A DNA stretch of 43,807 nucleotides from Salinivibrio siamensis (GCF_001996005.1 NZ_MUFB01000004.1:95334-139140); one strand, 5' to 3'; positions 8,327-15,985 are shown, counted from the first letter of the stretch. Notes: a model not told the origin generated them from the sequence alone. Translations and numbers: made by a program.

Positions 8327-10324
8327 ATGCAAGTGCTGACCAATCACATTGGCTACTCGTTACACGGTGACAAATACGCGGTGATCGTCAGTGACAGCGA
8401 CCGCCTCACCGGTACGCCCGTGGCACTGATTTCCCTGCCTCCTCTTAAGGGGACAGGCACATTTAGCTCGGCGGACAAAGCTGCCTCCTCTTCTGGGGAC
8501 AGGCACTTTAATGAAGCCGCAGAAGGCGCGCAAAATTTTACGGGGACAGGCACTCTTACTCACGGGACAGACACTTTTGTTCGTGGGACAGACACAGCAC
8601 CACTCGATAACGTGGTCGCGCAGTTTGAATTACACCAAGGCACACAGTTAAGCAACTGGCAGATGGGTACGGCTTATACCCTCGATTTCTCTGCCTTTGC
8701 ACATCGCGGAAGCTATCAACTAGCATTACTAACAGAAACACCTGTGTATTCGCATCCGTTTGAGATCATTGACGATGGCCTGTTTCACACCACGTTTTCC
8801 GATTTGCTGCATTATTTTAAATCGCAGCGGTGTAGCGGCATCTATGAACACGCGGATCAGCACGCCAAGGTATTCGGCTCTGATGAACGCGTGGATGTAT
8901 CCGGCGGTTGGTACGATGCCTCTGGCGATGTGAGCAAATACCTGAGCCACCTTTCCTACGCCAATTACTTTAATCCGCAACAAATCCCGCTATTGGCTTG
9001 GGGACTGGCCGATCTTACCAGCCAATTTAGCTCGGACACGCTCCCCGCGTTTATGCGCACGCGCTTAGCCGATGAAGCGAAACACGGCGCTGATTTTCTT
9101 CTCCGTATGCAAGACCCCAGTGGCTTTTTTTATATGACGGTGTTTGATCAATGGTCGAAAGACCCAGAGCGCCGCACTCTTTGCGCTTACGCGACGCAAG
9201 ATGGAGTGATGAGTGAGGCTTACCAGGCCGGTTTTCGTCAAGGCGGCGGCATAGCGATTGCTGCCCTTGCCGCCGCAAGCCGATCCCCGCTTTGCGCGGA
9301 TCCAGACCAACAAGCACGCTATTTAGACGCCGCCATTCGCGGCTACTGGCATTTGGTTGAACATAACCATCATTACCTTGATGACGGAGAGCCCAACATT
9401 ATTGACGAAACCTGCGCTCTTCTCGCCGCATGTGAGTTGCATCACGCCAATCGGCAGTCTACCGAGGAGCAACCTACCGGGGACAGTCACGCTTATTTGA
9501 CGGGACAGGCACCTTTAGGTTCTGGGGACAGACATATTAGTGCGAACAGTGACTGTCCCTTCTTGAACGAGGCACGAGGCTGGATGACAAAGCTGATAGC
9601 ACGGCAGTGCAGTGATGAAACTTGCCAGTATTATTGGTCAGCAAATACTGATGGCGGCCGCCCGTTTTACCATGCCGCCGATGCCGGTCTACCCGGCTTG
9701 GCATTAGTTCGCTACCTCGATGTGGAAACCGACCCCAGCCATCAAGCTATCGCGCAAACAGCACTGGAACGCGCCTGTCAGTTTGAGCTCAACCTAACAC
9801 AAACAGCCGATAATCCATTCGCGTATCCGCGTCAGTACGTCAAACCCGTCGATGGCGTCAAACAGGTACGTCACTTTATTCCTCACCACAATGAAACCGG
9901 CTATTGGTGGCAAGGCGAGAATGCACGCTTGGGATCACTGGCAACCTTTGCGTGTCATGCCACGCGCCACATTCAAGACAATGCGCTAAATGCGGCCCTC
10001 CACACCTTTAGCCAACGGGCGCTTAATTGGATCCTCGGTTTAAACCCATTTGATATCTGCATGCTCGATGGACATGGTCACAACAACCCAGATTACCTAC
10101 CGCACTTGGGATTTTTTAATGCCAAAGGGGGGATCTGCAATGGCATTACCGCAGGGATGGAGGATGAAACACAGATTGCCTTCAACCCCGCGCCATATTG
10201 CGATGATATGGCGCAAAACTGGCGATGGGGCGAGCAATGGTTGCCACATGCAAGCTGGTTTATGCTCGCCATCAGTGCGCAAACACTGGTTGGCAACGGC
10301 CACTCGAACAAGGAGAACGCGTGA
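8327..10324 (+). CDS. GH9-family glucosaminidase/endoglucanase-like enzyme carrying in-frame repeat insertions
   Basis: Cytoplasmic (no signal peptide) glycoside hydrolase family 9 protein, 665 residues. It has an N-terminal Ig-like domain and an (alpha/alpha)6 barrel with GGWYDASGDVSKYLSH (catalytic Asp region, about residue 195), WWQGENARLGSLATF (likely acid Glu, about 531) and ILGLNPFDICMLDGHG. The V. cholerae counterpart VC0615 is described as an exo-glycosidase acting on glucosamine or glucose oligomers. Start ATG 8327 with AAGGAT six bases upstream. Oddity: residues about 40-90 and 382-413 are low-complexity peptides (GTGT, GDRH, GTDT, GQAP) encoded by GGGGACAGGCAC-type repeats in different frames, with no stop or frameshift. 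The protein is longer than the roughly 570-580 residues I recall for relatives, which fits two insertions. Whether it is still active is unknown. Confidence 0.85.
   Translation: MQVLTNHIGYSLHGDKYAVIVSDSDRLTGTPVALISLPPLKGTGTFSSADKAASSSGDRHFNEAAEGAQNFTGTGTLTHGTDTFVRGTDTAPLDNVVAQFELHQGTQLSNWQMGTAYTLDFSAFAHRGSYQLALLTETPVYSHPFEIIDDGLFHTTFSDLLHYFKSQRCSGIYEHADQHAKVFGSDERVDVSGGWYDASGDVSKYLSHLSYANYFNPQQIPLLAWGLADLTSQFSSDTLPAFMRTRLADEAKHGADFLLRMQDPSGFFYMTVFDQWSKDPERRTLCAYATQDGVMSEAYQAGFRQGGGIAIAALAAASRSPLCADPDQQARYLDAAIRGYWHLVEHNHHYLDDGEPNIIDETCALLAACELHHANRQSTEEQPTGDSHAYLTGQAPLGSGDRHISANSDCPFLNEARGWMTKLIARQCSDETCQYYWSANTDGGRPFYHAADAGLPGLALVRYLDVETDPSHQAIAQTALERACQFELNLTQTADNPFAYPRQYVKPVDGVKQVRHFIPHHNETGYWWQGENARLGSLATFACHATRHIQDNALNAALHTFSQRALNWILGLNPFDICMLDGHGHNNPDYLPHLGFFNAKGGICNGITAGMEDETQIAFNPAPYCDDMAQNWRWGEQWLPHASWFMLAISAQTLVGNGHSNKENA
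8449..8595 (+). repeat. Five in-frame GGGGACAGGCAC-family copies inside the GH9 gene (N-terminal insertion)
   Basis: Cores at 8449-8460, 8495-8506, 8542-8553 and two GGGACAGACAC forms at 8564 and 8585. They are read as Gly-Thr-Gly-Thr (first, third), Gly-Asp-Arg-His (second) and Gly-Thr-Asp-Thr (last two), so at least two reading frames of the same motif are used. The stretch lies between the conserved start of the Ig-like domain and the sequence FELHQGTQLSNWQ. Confidence 0.9.
9479..9560 (+). repeat. Four further in-frame repeat copies inside the GH9 gene (catalytic-domain loop)
   Basis: GGGGACAGTCAC at 9479 (read GDSH), GGGACAGGCAC at 9502 (read GQAP), GGGGACAGACAT at 9524 (read GDRH) and a reverse copy AGTGACTGTCCCT at 9548 (read SDCP). 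Together with the first cluster, all three forward frames and one reverse frame are translated. The insertion falls between ACELHHANRQ and EARGWMTKLI, presumably a surface loop between barrel helices. Confidence 0.88.
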
Positions 10325-12288
10325 TGACTTACCGCCTCGATCTTAGTGTGATCAACGAGTATCCCAATGACACCCCACCGCGCAGCCGAATGGGGTTAAC
10401 CTTGCATAATCTCACCGACCGCCCGTTAGAAACGCTGTCCATTGCGGTATTGTTTGATCGCTTCATCAACCCCAATACCCTGTCACAAGGCAGTATTGAG
10501 CAAATCGGTAGTTATTGCGTCATCACACCGGCGCATCAAACACTCGATGCCAATCAAAGCTTATACATCGAGTTTGATGCCCACACGCCGCCGTTGCGGT
10601 TCCTTTGTGCCGGCTTTAAAGATGCGCTGATCTATGCCAATGGCGAGCAATATTCAGTGATGCTCACCCCCATTAACTTGGCGCACACTTACACCACACG
10701 ATCACCGATTCCAGATGTTCATCCCGCCGAGCACGCCATTATTCCGGTGCCCAAATCAGTGCGCCACCAACCAGGGTACTTTACGCTTTCACCCACGACA
10801 CCGTTAATCGCGGTGGATCCACAGGCCGTTCCCGCCGCGCAGTGGTTAAGTAACGAGTGGGTTCGTCTATACCCGCAGGCCGATATTGCACTCGACCCAC
10901 GCCACCAAGATGCAGTCACTGGCGATCATGCCATTATCTTACGGCCGTTACCCGACTCGGCACTTCGAGATATCGCCCACCGTGATGAGGCCTATCAGCT
11001 CACCGTCACCGACCAAGGCGTGGTTATCCAAGCCTGTGCTGAGCGAGGGTTTATTCACGGCTGCGCATCACTGTTACAACTTTGCCAAGAGCATGAAACA
11101 CAGCTTCGAATACCGGCAATCAAAATCAGCGATGCACCACGCTTTGCTTATCGAGGGATGATGCTCGATTGCGCGCGCCATTTTCATTCGGTGGACACGG
11201 TAAAGCGACTGATTAACCAGTTGGCCTACTTTAAGTTCAATACCTTTCACTGGCATTTAACCGACGATGAAGGTTGGCGACTGGAGATTAAAGCCCTGCC
11301 TGAATTGACGCGCTATGGAAGTCAACGCGGCCCCAATACCCGCCTTGCTCCGCAGTTCAGTCATATTGCAGAACGTCACGAAGGCTATTATCGCCAAGAA
11401 GAGGTGCGTGACGTGATTGAATACGCCGCGGCCCGAGGTATTACCGTCATTCCAGAAATTGATATTCCCGGCCACTGTCGCGCAGCCATCAAAGCGCTGC
11501 CTGATTGGCTACACGATGCCGACGACCGCTCTACTTACCGCAGCGTACAACACTACACCGATAACGTATTATCGCCAGCCCTTGATGGCACGTATAGATT
11601 TTTAGATACGGTATTAAGTGAAGTCGCCGAGCTTTTTCCTGCCTCATGGGTCCATATTGGCGCCGATGAAGTCCCTGACGGGGTATGGACGGATAGCCCA
11701 ATTTATCGGGACAGACGCATGAACGGAGAAACGACCGCTTCGCTACAGGGACAGATACTGACCTACGCTGAGCAAAAGCTACGCGCCTTGGGCAAACGTA
11801 TGGTTGGCTGGGAAGAAGTGCAGCACGGCGATAAAGTCAGCAAGAATACCGTGATCTATTCATGGCAAAGCGAAGACGCCGCATTGCACTGTGCGCAGCA
11901 TGGTTTTGATGTGATTTTAACCCCCGGTCAGGCGACCTATCTCGATATGGTGCAAGATTATGCTGCCACCGAGCCTGGGCTCGACTGGGCGGGCGTCACG
12001 CCATTAGAAAAAGCCTACCAATATGAGCCGCTGGCAAGCCTCGCCAGTGACGACCCCGCCCGTGAGCACATACTAGGCGTGCAATGTGCACTCTGGAGTG
12101 AACTGATCACCAATCAGGACAGGCTCGATTACATGGTATTTCCAAGGCTTACCGCCATTGCGGAAGCGGCTTGGAGCCACAGTGAGCGCCGTGACTGGCT
12201 CGATTATCTAGCCAGACTCAAAGCGCAATTACCGCGTTTAGACAAGTTCGGTATTCAATACCGTTCCCCTTGGGCATCGAACAAGTAG
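10324..12288 (+). CDS. Cytoplasmic beta-N-acetylhexosaminidase, GH20
   Basis: GH20 enzyme of 654 residues that removes terminal N-acetylglucosamine from imported chitin oligosaccharides, matching VC0613 of V. cholerae. An N-terminal beta domain (about residues 1-135) and a GH20b-type domain (about 140-265) precede the barrel. The catalytic pair is in WVHIGADEVPDG (D448, E449); FHWHLTDDEGWR and IPEIDIPGHC are further GH20 motifs. There is no signal peptide, in line with hydrolysis after uptake. The start ATG 10324 overlaps the last base of the GH9 stop codon, with AAGGAG at 10310-10315; a GTG at 10321 is an alternative. Last gene of the operon, followed by a terminator. Short repeat-like strings at 11707 and 11747 may be chance. 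Confidence 0.93.
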   Translation: MTYRLDLSVINEYPNDTPPRSRMGLTLHNLTDRPLETLSIAVLFDRFINPNTLSQGSIEQIGSYCVITPAHQTLDANQSLYIEFDAHTPPLRFLCAGFKDALIYANGEQYSVMLTPINLAHTYTTRSPIPDVHPAEHAIIPVPKSVRHQPGYFTLSPTTPLIAVDPQAVPAAQWLSNEWVRLYPQADIALDPRHQDAVTGDHAIILRPLPDSALRDIAHRDEAYQLTVTDQGVVIQACAERGFIHGCASLLQLCQEHETQLRIPAIKISDAPRFAYRGMMLDCARHFHSVDTVKRLINQLAYFKFNTFHWHLTDDEGWRLEIKALPELTRYGSQRGPNTRLAPQFSHIAERHEGYYRQEEVRDVIEYAAARGITVIPEIDIPGHCRAAIKALPDWLHDADDRSTYRSVQHYTDNVLSPALDGTYRFLDTVLSEVAELFPASWVHIGADEVPDGVWTDSPIYRDRRMNGETTASLQGQILTYAEQKLRALGKRMVGWEEVQHGDKVSKNTVIYSWQSEDAALHCAQHGFDVILTPGQATYLDMVQDYAATEPGLDWAGVTPLEKAYQYEPLASLASDDPAREHILGVQCALWSELITNQDRLDYMVFPRLTAIAEAAWSHSERRDWLDYLARLKAQLPRLDKFGIQYRSPWASNK

Positions 12289-12303
12289 GCCGAATTCGCC
12301 CAC

Positions 12304-12334
12304 CTGGCAGCGCGCCCTGCGCTGCCAGCTCTTT
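12304..12334 (+). terminator. Rho-independent terminator of the chitin operon
   Basis: CTGGCAGCGC (12304-12313) pairs perfectly with GCGCTGCCAG (12319-12328) around a 5-base loop, followed by CTCTTT. A 10-bp GC-rich stem close behind the hexosaminidase stop; the T-run is short. Confidence 0.75.
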
Positions 12335-12360
12335 GCGCTCACATCCCATCTGTTTATAAT
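12332..12360 (+). promoter_or_regulatory. Probable sigma-70 promoter of miaE
   Basis: A perfect -10 TATAAT at 12355-12360 lies 17 bases after TTTGCG (12332-12337), a weak -35. Transcription would start near 12367, downstream of the ATG at 12359 but upstream of the ATG at 12398, which supports the later start of miaE. Confidence 0.55.
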
Positions 12361-12397
12361 GCCCAACCATTGTTGTCAGTCTGAGAGTGTTTCCGGC

Positions 12398-13165
12398 ATG
12401 CTACGCCAAGAAATTAATACCCTACTCACCCCTATTCATGGTTTTCTGCACTGTCAAACCCCCGACAGTTGGATTGACGCGGCCATTCAGCCTGACAATC
12501 AATCGATTCTTTTGCGCGATCACGCAAACTGCGAATTAAAAGCCAGCCAAACCGCGATGTGGCTGATCCGTAAATATGCCGTTGATGCGGCGAGTGGCGA
12601 GCAACTGCTGGCATGGGCCAAACCCTATGAGGACTTTGTCTATCGCGGCGTTCGCGATGAAATTTTTCATGGACGCAAAAACGGTCTCAGTGCACCTTTA
12701 ACCCCTAAAGCGGGCTTTGCCCACGGCCAAGCCTTGATTGATAAAATGGTCCGATTAATCAAAGAAGAGTTTCATCACTTTGAGCAAGTGATTGAAATCA
12801 TGGACGCACGCGGCATTCCTTATCAACCGTTAGAAGCAGGCCGCTACGCCAAAGGATTAATGCGCGCGGCACGCACTCATGAGCCCGCAACCTTGGTCGA
12901 TAAATTGATTATTGGCGCCTACATTGAAGCACGCTCCTGCGAGCGCTTTGCTAAAGTCGCCCCACACCTTGATGATGAACTGCAAAAGTTCTACATCTCG
13001 CTATTGCGCTCGGAAGCACGCCATTATCAAGATTACCTCACGCTTGCAGAAACTATCGCCGGCGGAGACATTCGCGACCGCATTCAAACCATCGGCGAGC
13101 GCGAAGCCGAACTCATCCAAGCACCCGACAGCCAATTCCGCTTTCACAGCGGCACCCCTGCTTAG
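12398..13165 (+). CDS. miaE: tRNA-(2-methylthio-N6-isopentenyladenosine-37) hydroxylase
   Basis: Ferritin-like di-iron oxygenase, 255 residues, which hydroxylates the isopentenyl group of ms2i6A at position 37 of tRNAs reading U-starting codons. Strong resemblance to enterobacterial MiaE: FLHCQTPDSWIDAA at the N-terminus, HANCELKASQTA, IKEEFHHFEQV, LIIGAYIEARSCERF, LLRSEARHYQDYL and the terminal FRFHSG. The Glu and ExxH residues in EEFHH, EARSCE and SEARHY are the expected iron ligands. An ATG at 12359 in frame overlaps the -10 box of the likely promoter, so ATG 12398 is taken as the start; the resulting length fits the family. It stands alone, after the chitin operon terminator and before a repeat cluster. 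Confidence 0.95.
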   Translation: MLRQEINTLLTPIHGFLHCQTPDSWIDAAIQPDNQSILLRDHANCELKASQTAMWLIRKYAVDAASGEQLLAWAKPYEDFVYRGVRDEIFHGRKNGLSAPLTPKAGFAHGQALIDKMVRLIKEEFHHFEQVIEIMDARGIPYQPLEAGRYAKGLMRAARTHEPATLVDKLIIGAYIEARSCERFAKVAPHLDDELQKFYISLLRSEARHYQDYLTLAETIAGGDIRDRIQTIGEREAELIQAPDSQFRFHSGTPA

Positions 13166-13176
13166 CTTCTTCTTAT

Positions 13177-13416
13177 AGGGACAGGCACTTGTTATTTCTC
13201 GCGAGGACAGTTTCCTGCCAGGACAGACACCTTTACGCATCCATAATTGATTTCTAGCGAGGACAGTCACCTCTTGATGACTATCCTCGTCGTTTTTCTC
13301 CAACGTTCGAACCTTTTCCCCTATCAGGACAGGCACTCTGTAGTGACTGTCCCTGTTATGACTTCCTACGCCATCACTACTCACTATTCTCGAGAAGTAC
13401 TTCTTGGGACAGACAT
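13177..13416 (+). repeat. Repeat cluster upstream of the RAYT gene, with hairpin pairs
   Basis: Family copies at 13177, 13203 (partial), 13220, 13259, 13326 and 13406 (forward) and at 13278 and 13342 (reverse). Two inverted pairs are close enough to fold: 13259-13288 (GAGGACAGTCA against TGACTATCCTC) and 13326-13354 (AGGACAGGCACT against AGTGACTGTCCCT, 4-base loop, one mismatch in the inner arms). Inverted pairs like these are the form of REP sequence that RAYT proteins are known to recognise. The remaining 13420-13547 shows no gene. Confidence 0.85.
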
Positions 13417-13547
13417 GTTAAGAAAATAACAACTCTCACAATTACACCACTTCTTGCACTGTCACCAAAACTCTAGCTAGAAAAGATGAAGACTGTTCAT
13501 TTATACAGTACCTTTTAGTCATACCAAGATGCTAAGAGGGACCGACG

Positions 13548-14489
13548 ATGACTAAAGCTCGCGCATCGCAAATAAATTTAGCCGCCACACCTTATTACCA
13601 TTGTGTCTCACGTTGTGTGCGCCGCTCGTTTTTGTGCGGCTATGATGCGCAGTCACAAAAAAGCTATGAGCATCGTCGCACATGGATAGAAACGCGTTTA
13701 CTTACACTCGCCAAAGCATTTTGTATCGATATCTGTGCTTATGCCATTATGAGCAATCACTATCACGTTGTTTTGCATATCAACGCCAAAGCGGCTCAGT
13801 CTTTAACCAATATCGAGGTTGTTGAACGCTGGCTAGCCTTTCATCAAGCGCCTGCGCTTATCCAACGTTTTTATCAGGGTGAATCGCTCTCTCACTCAGA
13901 GCGAAAAGCGTGTTTTCGCATCATTGAGAACTGGCGCGAACGTTTGATGTCTGTCAGCTGGTTTATGAAGCTGCTCAATCAATATATTTCGACGCTAGCG
14001 AACCGAGAGGATCAATGTTCAGGGCATTTTTGGGAGGGACGCTTTAAAAGCCAAGCCATATTAGATGAAAAAGCACTCGCTGCGGCGATGGCCTATGTCG
14101 ATTTGAACCCAGTGCGAGCAGGTATCACCAAGCAGCCTAAACATGCCAATTACACATCGATTAAAAAGCGCGTTGAATCACTCGAGCAAAATAAAGCGAC
14201 CCCAGCCGGCTTATTCCCCTTCGCCGGGAACCCGAGAAAGCCGATGCCCGACGGTATCCCTTTTCGCCTTATGGACTATTTGGCTCTGGTAGAATGGACG
14301 TGCGATCAGGACCAGAACGCCAATTCACTCCCAAGACCACAGCTACTCACACAGCTGAACATCTCACGTGAAACCTGGTTAAGTACATGCTCTCACTTAG
14401 AGGGCGGGAATATCGTAGGTTCACTATCGAGTATTCAGGCGGTCTTGCCGACACTCGGTCTAAAACGCATGACCGGCGTCATGATCTAA
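13548..14489 (+). CDS. REP-associated tyrosine transposase (RAYT, Y1_Tnp / HUH family)
   Basis: Single-strand DNA transposase-like protein of 313 residues. The HUH motif is N-H-Y-H-V-V-L-H-I (H71, H73) and the candidate catalytic tyrosine is Y146 in KLLNQYISTLANRE, followed by SGHFWEGRFKSQAI and YVDLNPVRAGI, all typical of the family. A C-terminal extension of about 110 residues follows the core. RAYTs are usually single-copy, immobile genes linked to short palindromic repeats that they bind and nick; dispersal of the repeats is attributed to them. Here the gene is flanked on both sides by the GGGGACAGGCAC family (13177-13416 and 14750-14833). Start ATG 13548 with AAGAGGG upstream. No terminal repeats of an insertion sequence are evident around it. 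Confidence 0.9.
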   Translation: MTKARASQINLAATPYYHCVSRCVRRSFLCGYDAQSQKSYEHRRTWIETRLLTLAKAFCIDICAYAIMSNHYHVVLHINAKAAQSLTNIEVVERWLAFHQAPALIQRFYQGESLSHSERKACFRIIENWRERLMSVSWFMKLLNQYISTLANREDQCSGHFWEGRFKSQAILDEKALAAAMAYVDLNPVRAGITKQPKHANYTSIKKRVESLEQNKATPAGLFPFAGNPRKPMPDGIPFRLMDYLALVEWTCDQDQNANSLPRPQLLTQLNISRETWLSTCSHLEGGNIVGSLSSIQAVLPTLGLKRMTGVMI

Positions 14490-14554
14490 AGTGAGTTGGG
14501 CTTGTCGTTGAAGGCATCCCAATAACGTAAACACGAAATAAACTCGCTAAGACC

Positions 14555-14668
14555 TCATCCAATCCAATAGGCCAGCACCATTATCAGTACAAACAACACA
14601 CCCACCGCTTTTAAGAGCGGCTTTAGCCCTTTTGCTCCACCTTCCGGGGATTGATTACAGCATCCCAT
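14555..14668 (-). CDS. Small single-pass membrane protein, 37 residues
   Basis: A short frame on the minus strand with a strong ribosome-binding site: CAGGAGATAAT directly before the ATG at 14668. The peptide begins MGCCNQSPEGG, continues with a basic segment (KGLKPLLK) and ends with one hydrophobic helix (VGVLFVLIMVLAYWIG) before TGA. The Gly-Cys-Cys start is conspicuous. The layout (short polar Cys-bearing N-terminus, C-terminal helix) is that of small membrane proteins; function unknown. It stands between the RAYT gene and yciI and no other gene shares its strand nearby. Confidence 0.6.
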   Translation of the reverse strand: MGCCNQSPEGGAKGLKPLLKAVGVLFVLIMVLAYWIG

Positions 14669-14749
14669 ATTATCTCCTGACCGTTTTTCCAGAAGAATAA
14701 GCCTTCCAGTAACAGGAAGGTAAAGGGCTATCCAGTTTTTGATCTTGTT

Positions 14750-14833
14750 GGGACAGGCACGTTAAATACTTAAGAATGCTTAAGTGTCTGTCCTACTCTC
14801 GGTAAGACACTTTTAACCTTGGTGCCTGTCCCC
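14750..14833. repeat. Inverted repeat copies upstream of yciI
   Basis: A forward core GGGACAGGCAC at 14750-14760 is matched by reverse cores at 14783-14794 (AGTGTCTGTCCT) and 14821-14833 (GGTGCCTGTCCCC), with a degenerate copy near 14803. The first pair encloses the palindrome ACTTAAGAATGCTTAAGT (14767-14784), so a long stem can form. This mirrors the cluster on the other side of the RAYT gene. Confidence 0.85.
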
Positions 14834-14916
14834 CCAACACACTCACTAATACACTGTACTCAGAAATCTAGACTCTGTATCCTAGTGGCTATAAACATCT
14901 ATCAAGGACAATGACG

Positions 14917-15228
14917 ATGTGGTATCTCATTTATTCGCAAGACGTCGAGAACAGCCTACCGCTACGCAAGCAAGCGCGCGACGCACACCTTGAGCGCTTA
15001 CACCAACTGGAAAAAGAAAACCGCTTGATGATTGCAGGACCAAACCCTGCCGTTGATAGCGACGAGCCGGGCGAAGCTGGGTTTACGGGGTCAACCGTTA
15101 TTGCATGGTTTGAGTCATTATCAGCCGCCCAAGCCTGGGCCGACAAAGACCCTTATATTGCCGCTGGCGTCTATGCAGACGTGACCGTTAAACCTTTCAA
15201 AAAAGTGCTTCCTCAGGATCCTGTCTAA
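14917..15228 (+). CDS. yciI: YciI family protein
   Basis: A 103-residue protein of the YciI family (dimeric alpha-beta barrel fold). It closely follows the E. coli YciI pattern: [82 protein letters not shown]. The His in DAHLERL and Asp of the DSDEPG loop correspond to the conserved putative active-site pair. Physiological role is not settled. The ATG at 14917 is chosen because AAGGA (14904-14908) is 8 bases away; an ATG at 14911 leaves only 2. Its stop overlaps the ATG of the next gene (TAATG). Confidence 0.92.
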   Translation: MWYLIYSQDVENSLPLRKQARDAHLERLHQLEKENRLMIAGPNPAVDSDEPGEAGFTGSTVIAWFESLSAAQAWADKDPYIAAGVYADVTVKPFKKVLPQDPV

Positions 15229-15605
15229 TGCGATTAGTAAAAGTATTGATGATGACAGGCCTTGGGCTAATACTGAGTGCATGTAGCAGCACCCAGCATG
15301 ATCAAGCCGCAGAAGCAGCAACCCAACGTGCAGACATGATTGCACAGTTACTGCCGATGGATATTGAAGGCTACTCACTCGTTCGCGCTCGTGCGCAAGA
15401 TGCCATTATCGAGCTGACGCTTCTGGAGAAGAATGCCAAAAAAACACCGGGGCAGCTCTTTTCCGGCTTAGAGCGTCGTTATTGTGAGGATAACGATATC
15501 CGCAATATGTTAGACAGTGGCATCAGCTATACCATTTTGGTTCGCGATACCCGTGGTCGACAAATCCTCAAAAACGCCATTACTGCACCAAGCTGTGCTA
15601 GCTAA
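15228..15605 (+). CDS. Lipoprotein, possible type II secretion pilotin (GspS/AspS-like)
   Basis: A 125-residue lipoprotein with a short signal and lipobox LSAC (Cys19), so probably lipid-anchored to the outer membrane. The mature part has QRADMIAQLLPMDIEGYSLVRARAQ, YCEDNDIRNMLDSGISYTILVRDTRGR and a second Cys near the C-terminus (APSC). This pattern (LP-x-xx-G-Y-xx-RA, two cysteines, LRNTRG-like strand) recalls the AspS/YacC pilotin family of Vibrio and E. coli, which guide secretins; the match is from memory and moderate. It overlaps yciI by one base. No type II secretion genes are in the window. Confidence 0.6.
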   Translation: MRLVKVLMMTGLGLILSACSSTQHDQAAEAATQRADMIAQLLPMDIEGYSLVRARAQDAIIELTLLEKNAKKTPGQLFSGLERRYCEDNDIRNMLDSGISYTILVRDTRGRQILKNAITAPSCAS

Positions 15606-15661
15606 AGAAGGGGGGGCTAGATGAAGCCCTCTCCAACGGTAAAGCCGAGAGGTACTTACCT

Positions 15662-15985
15662 GTGATAGCCGCCTTGCTCTATATTATGACGGTTGGTTTT
15701 TATCTCTTTACCAACTCTAAGGAAACCTCACTCAAAGAAGCGATCATTTGCATCAGCGTCGTGGGGATTTATTGTCTTTGGCACCTAGCTATTCCACCTT
15801 TTGCTGCCACCCCTAATTTTTACACAGAAAGAGCGTTTGGTATCGTGCCATTTGTTTCGATGTGGGCAATCCTATTCCCACACTTTGCTATCAATCAAAT
15901 CCCCACCGTTACACGTACATTAGGTTGGATTGGTCTGTTCACGATGACAGTTATTCTCGCGATTTTTAAGCTACTTGTTTGGTAA
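15662..15985 (+). CDS. Small multi-pass membrane protein, hypothetical
   Basis: A 107-residue hydrophobic protein with about four predicted membrane segments (AALLYIMTVGFYLFT, AIICISVVGIYCLWHL, FGIVPFVSMWAILFPHF, LGWIGLFTMTVILAIFKLLVW). The start is GTG 15662 with GAGAGG nine bases upstream. I do not recognise the family. It follows the lipoprotein gene by 56 bases on the same strand and may be co-transcribed. Confidence 0.55.
   Translation: MIAALLYIMTVGFYLFTNSKETSLKEAIICISVVGIYCLWHLAIPPFAATPNFYTERAFGIVPFVSMWAILFPHFAINQIPTVTRTLGWIGLFTMTVILAIFKLLVW

Noticed and set aside
8353-8741. Several antisense frames opposite the start of the GH9 gene
   Set aside because: They exist because the repeat has no stop codon in any frame; they lack ribosome-binding sites and overlap a clear gene.
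11707-11758. CGGGACAGACGC and AGGGACAGATAC inside the hexosaminidase gene
   Set aside because: The residues they encode, including LQGQIL, fit the expected protein with no evident length change, so chance similarity cannot be excluded. AGGACAGGCTC at 12117 (NQDRLDYM) is likewise ordinary coding sequence.
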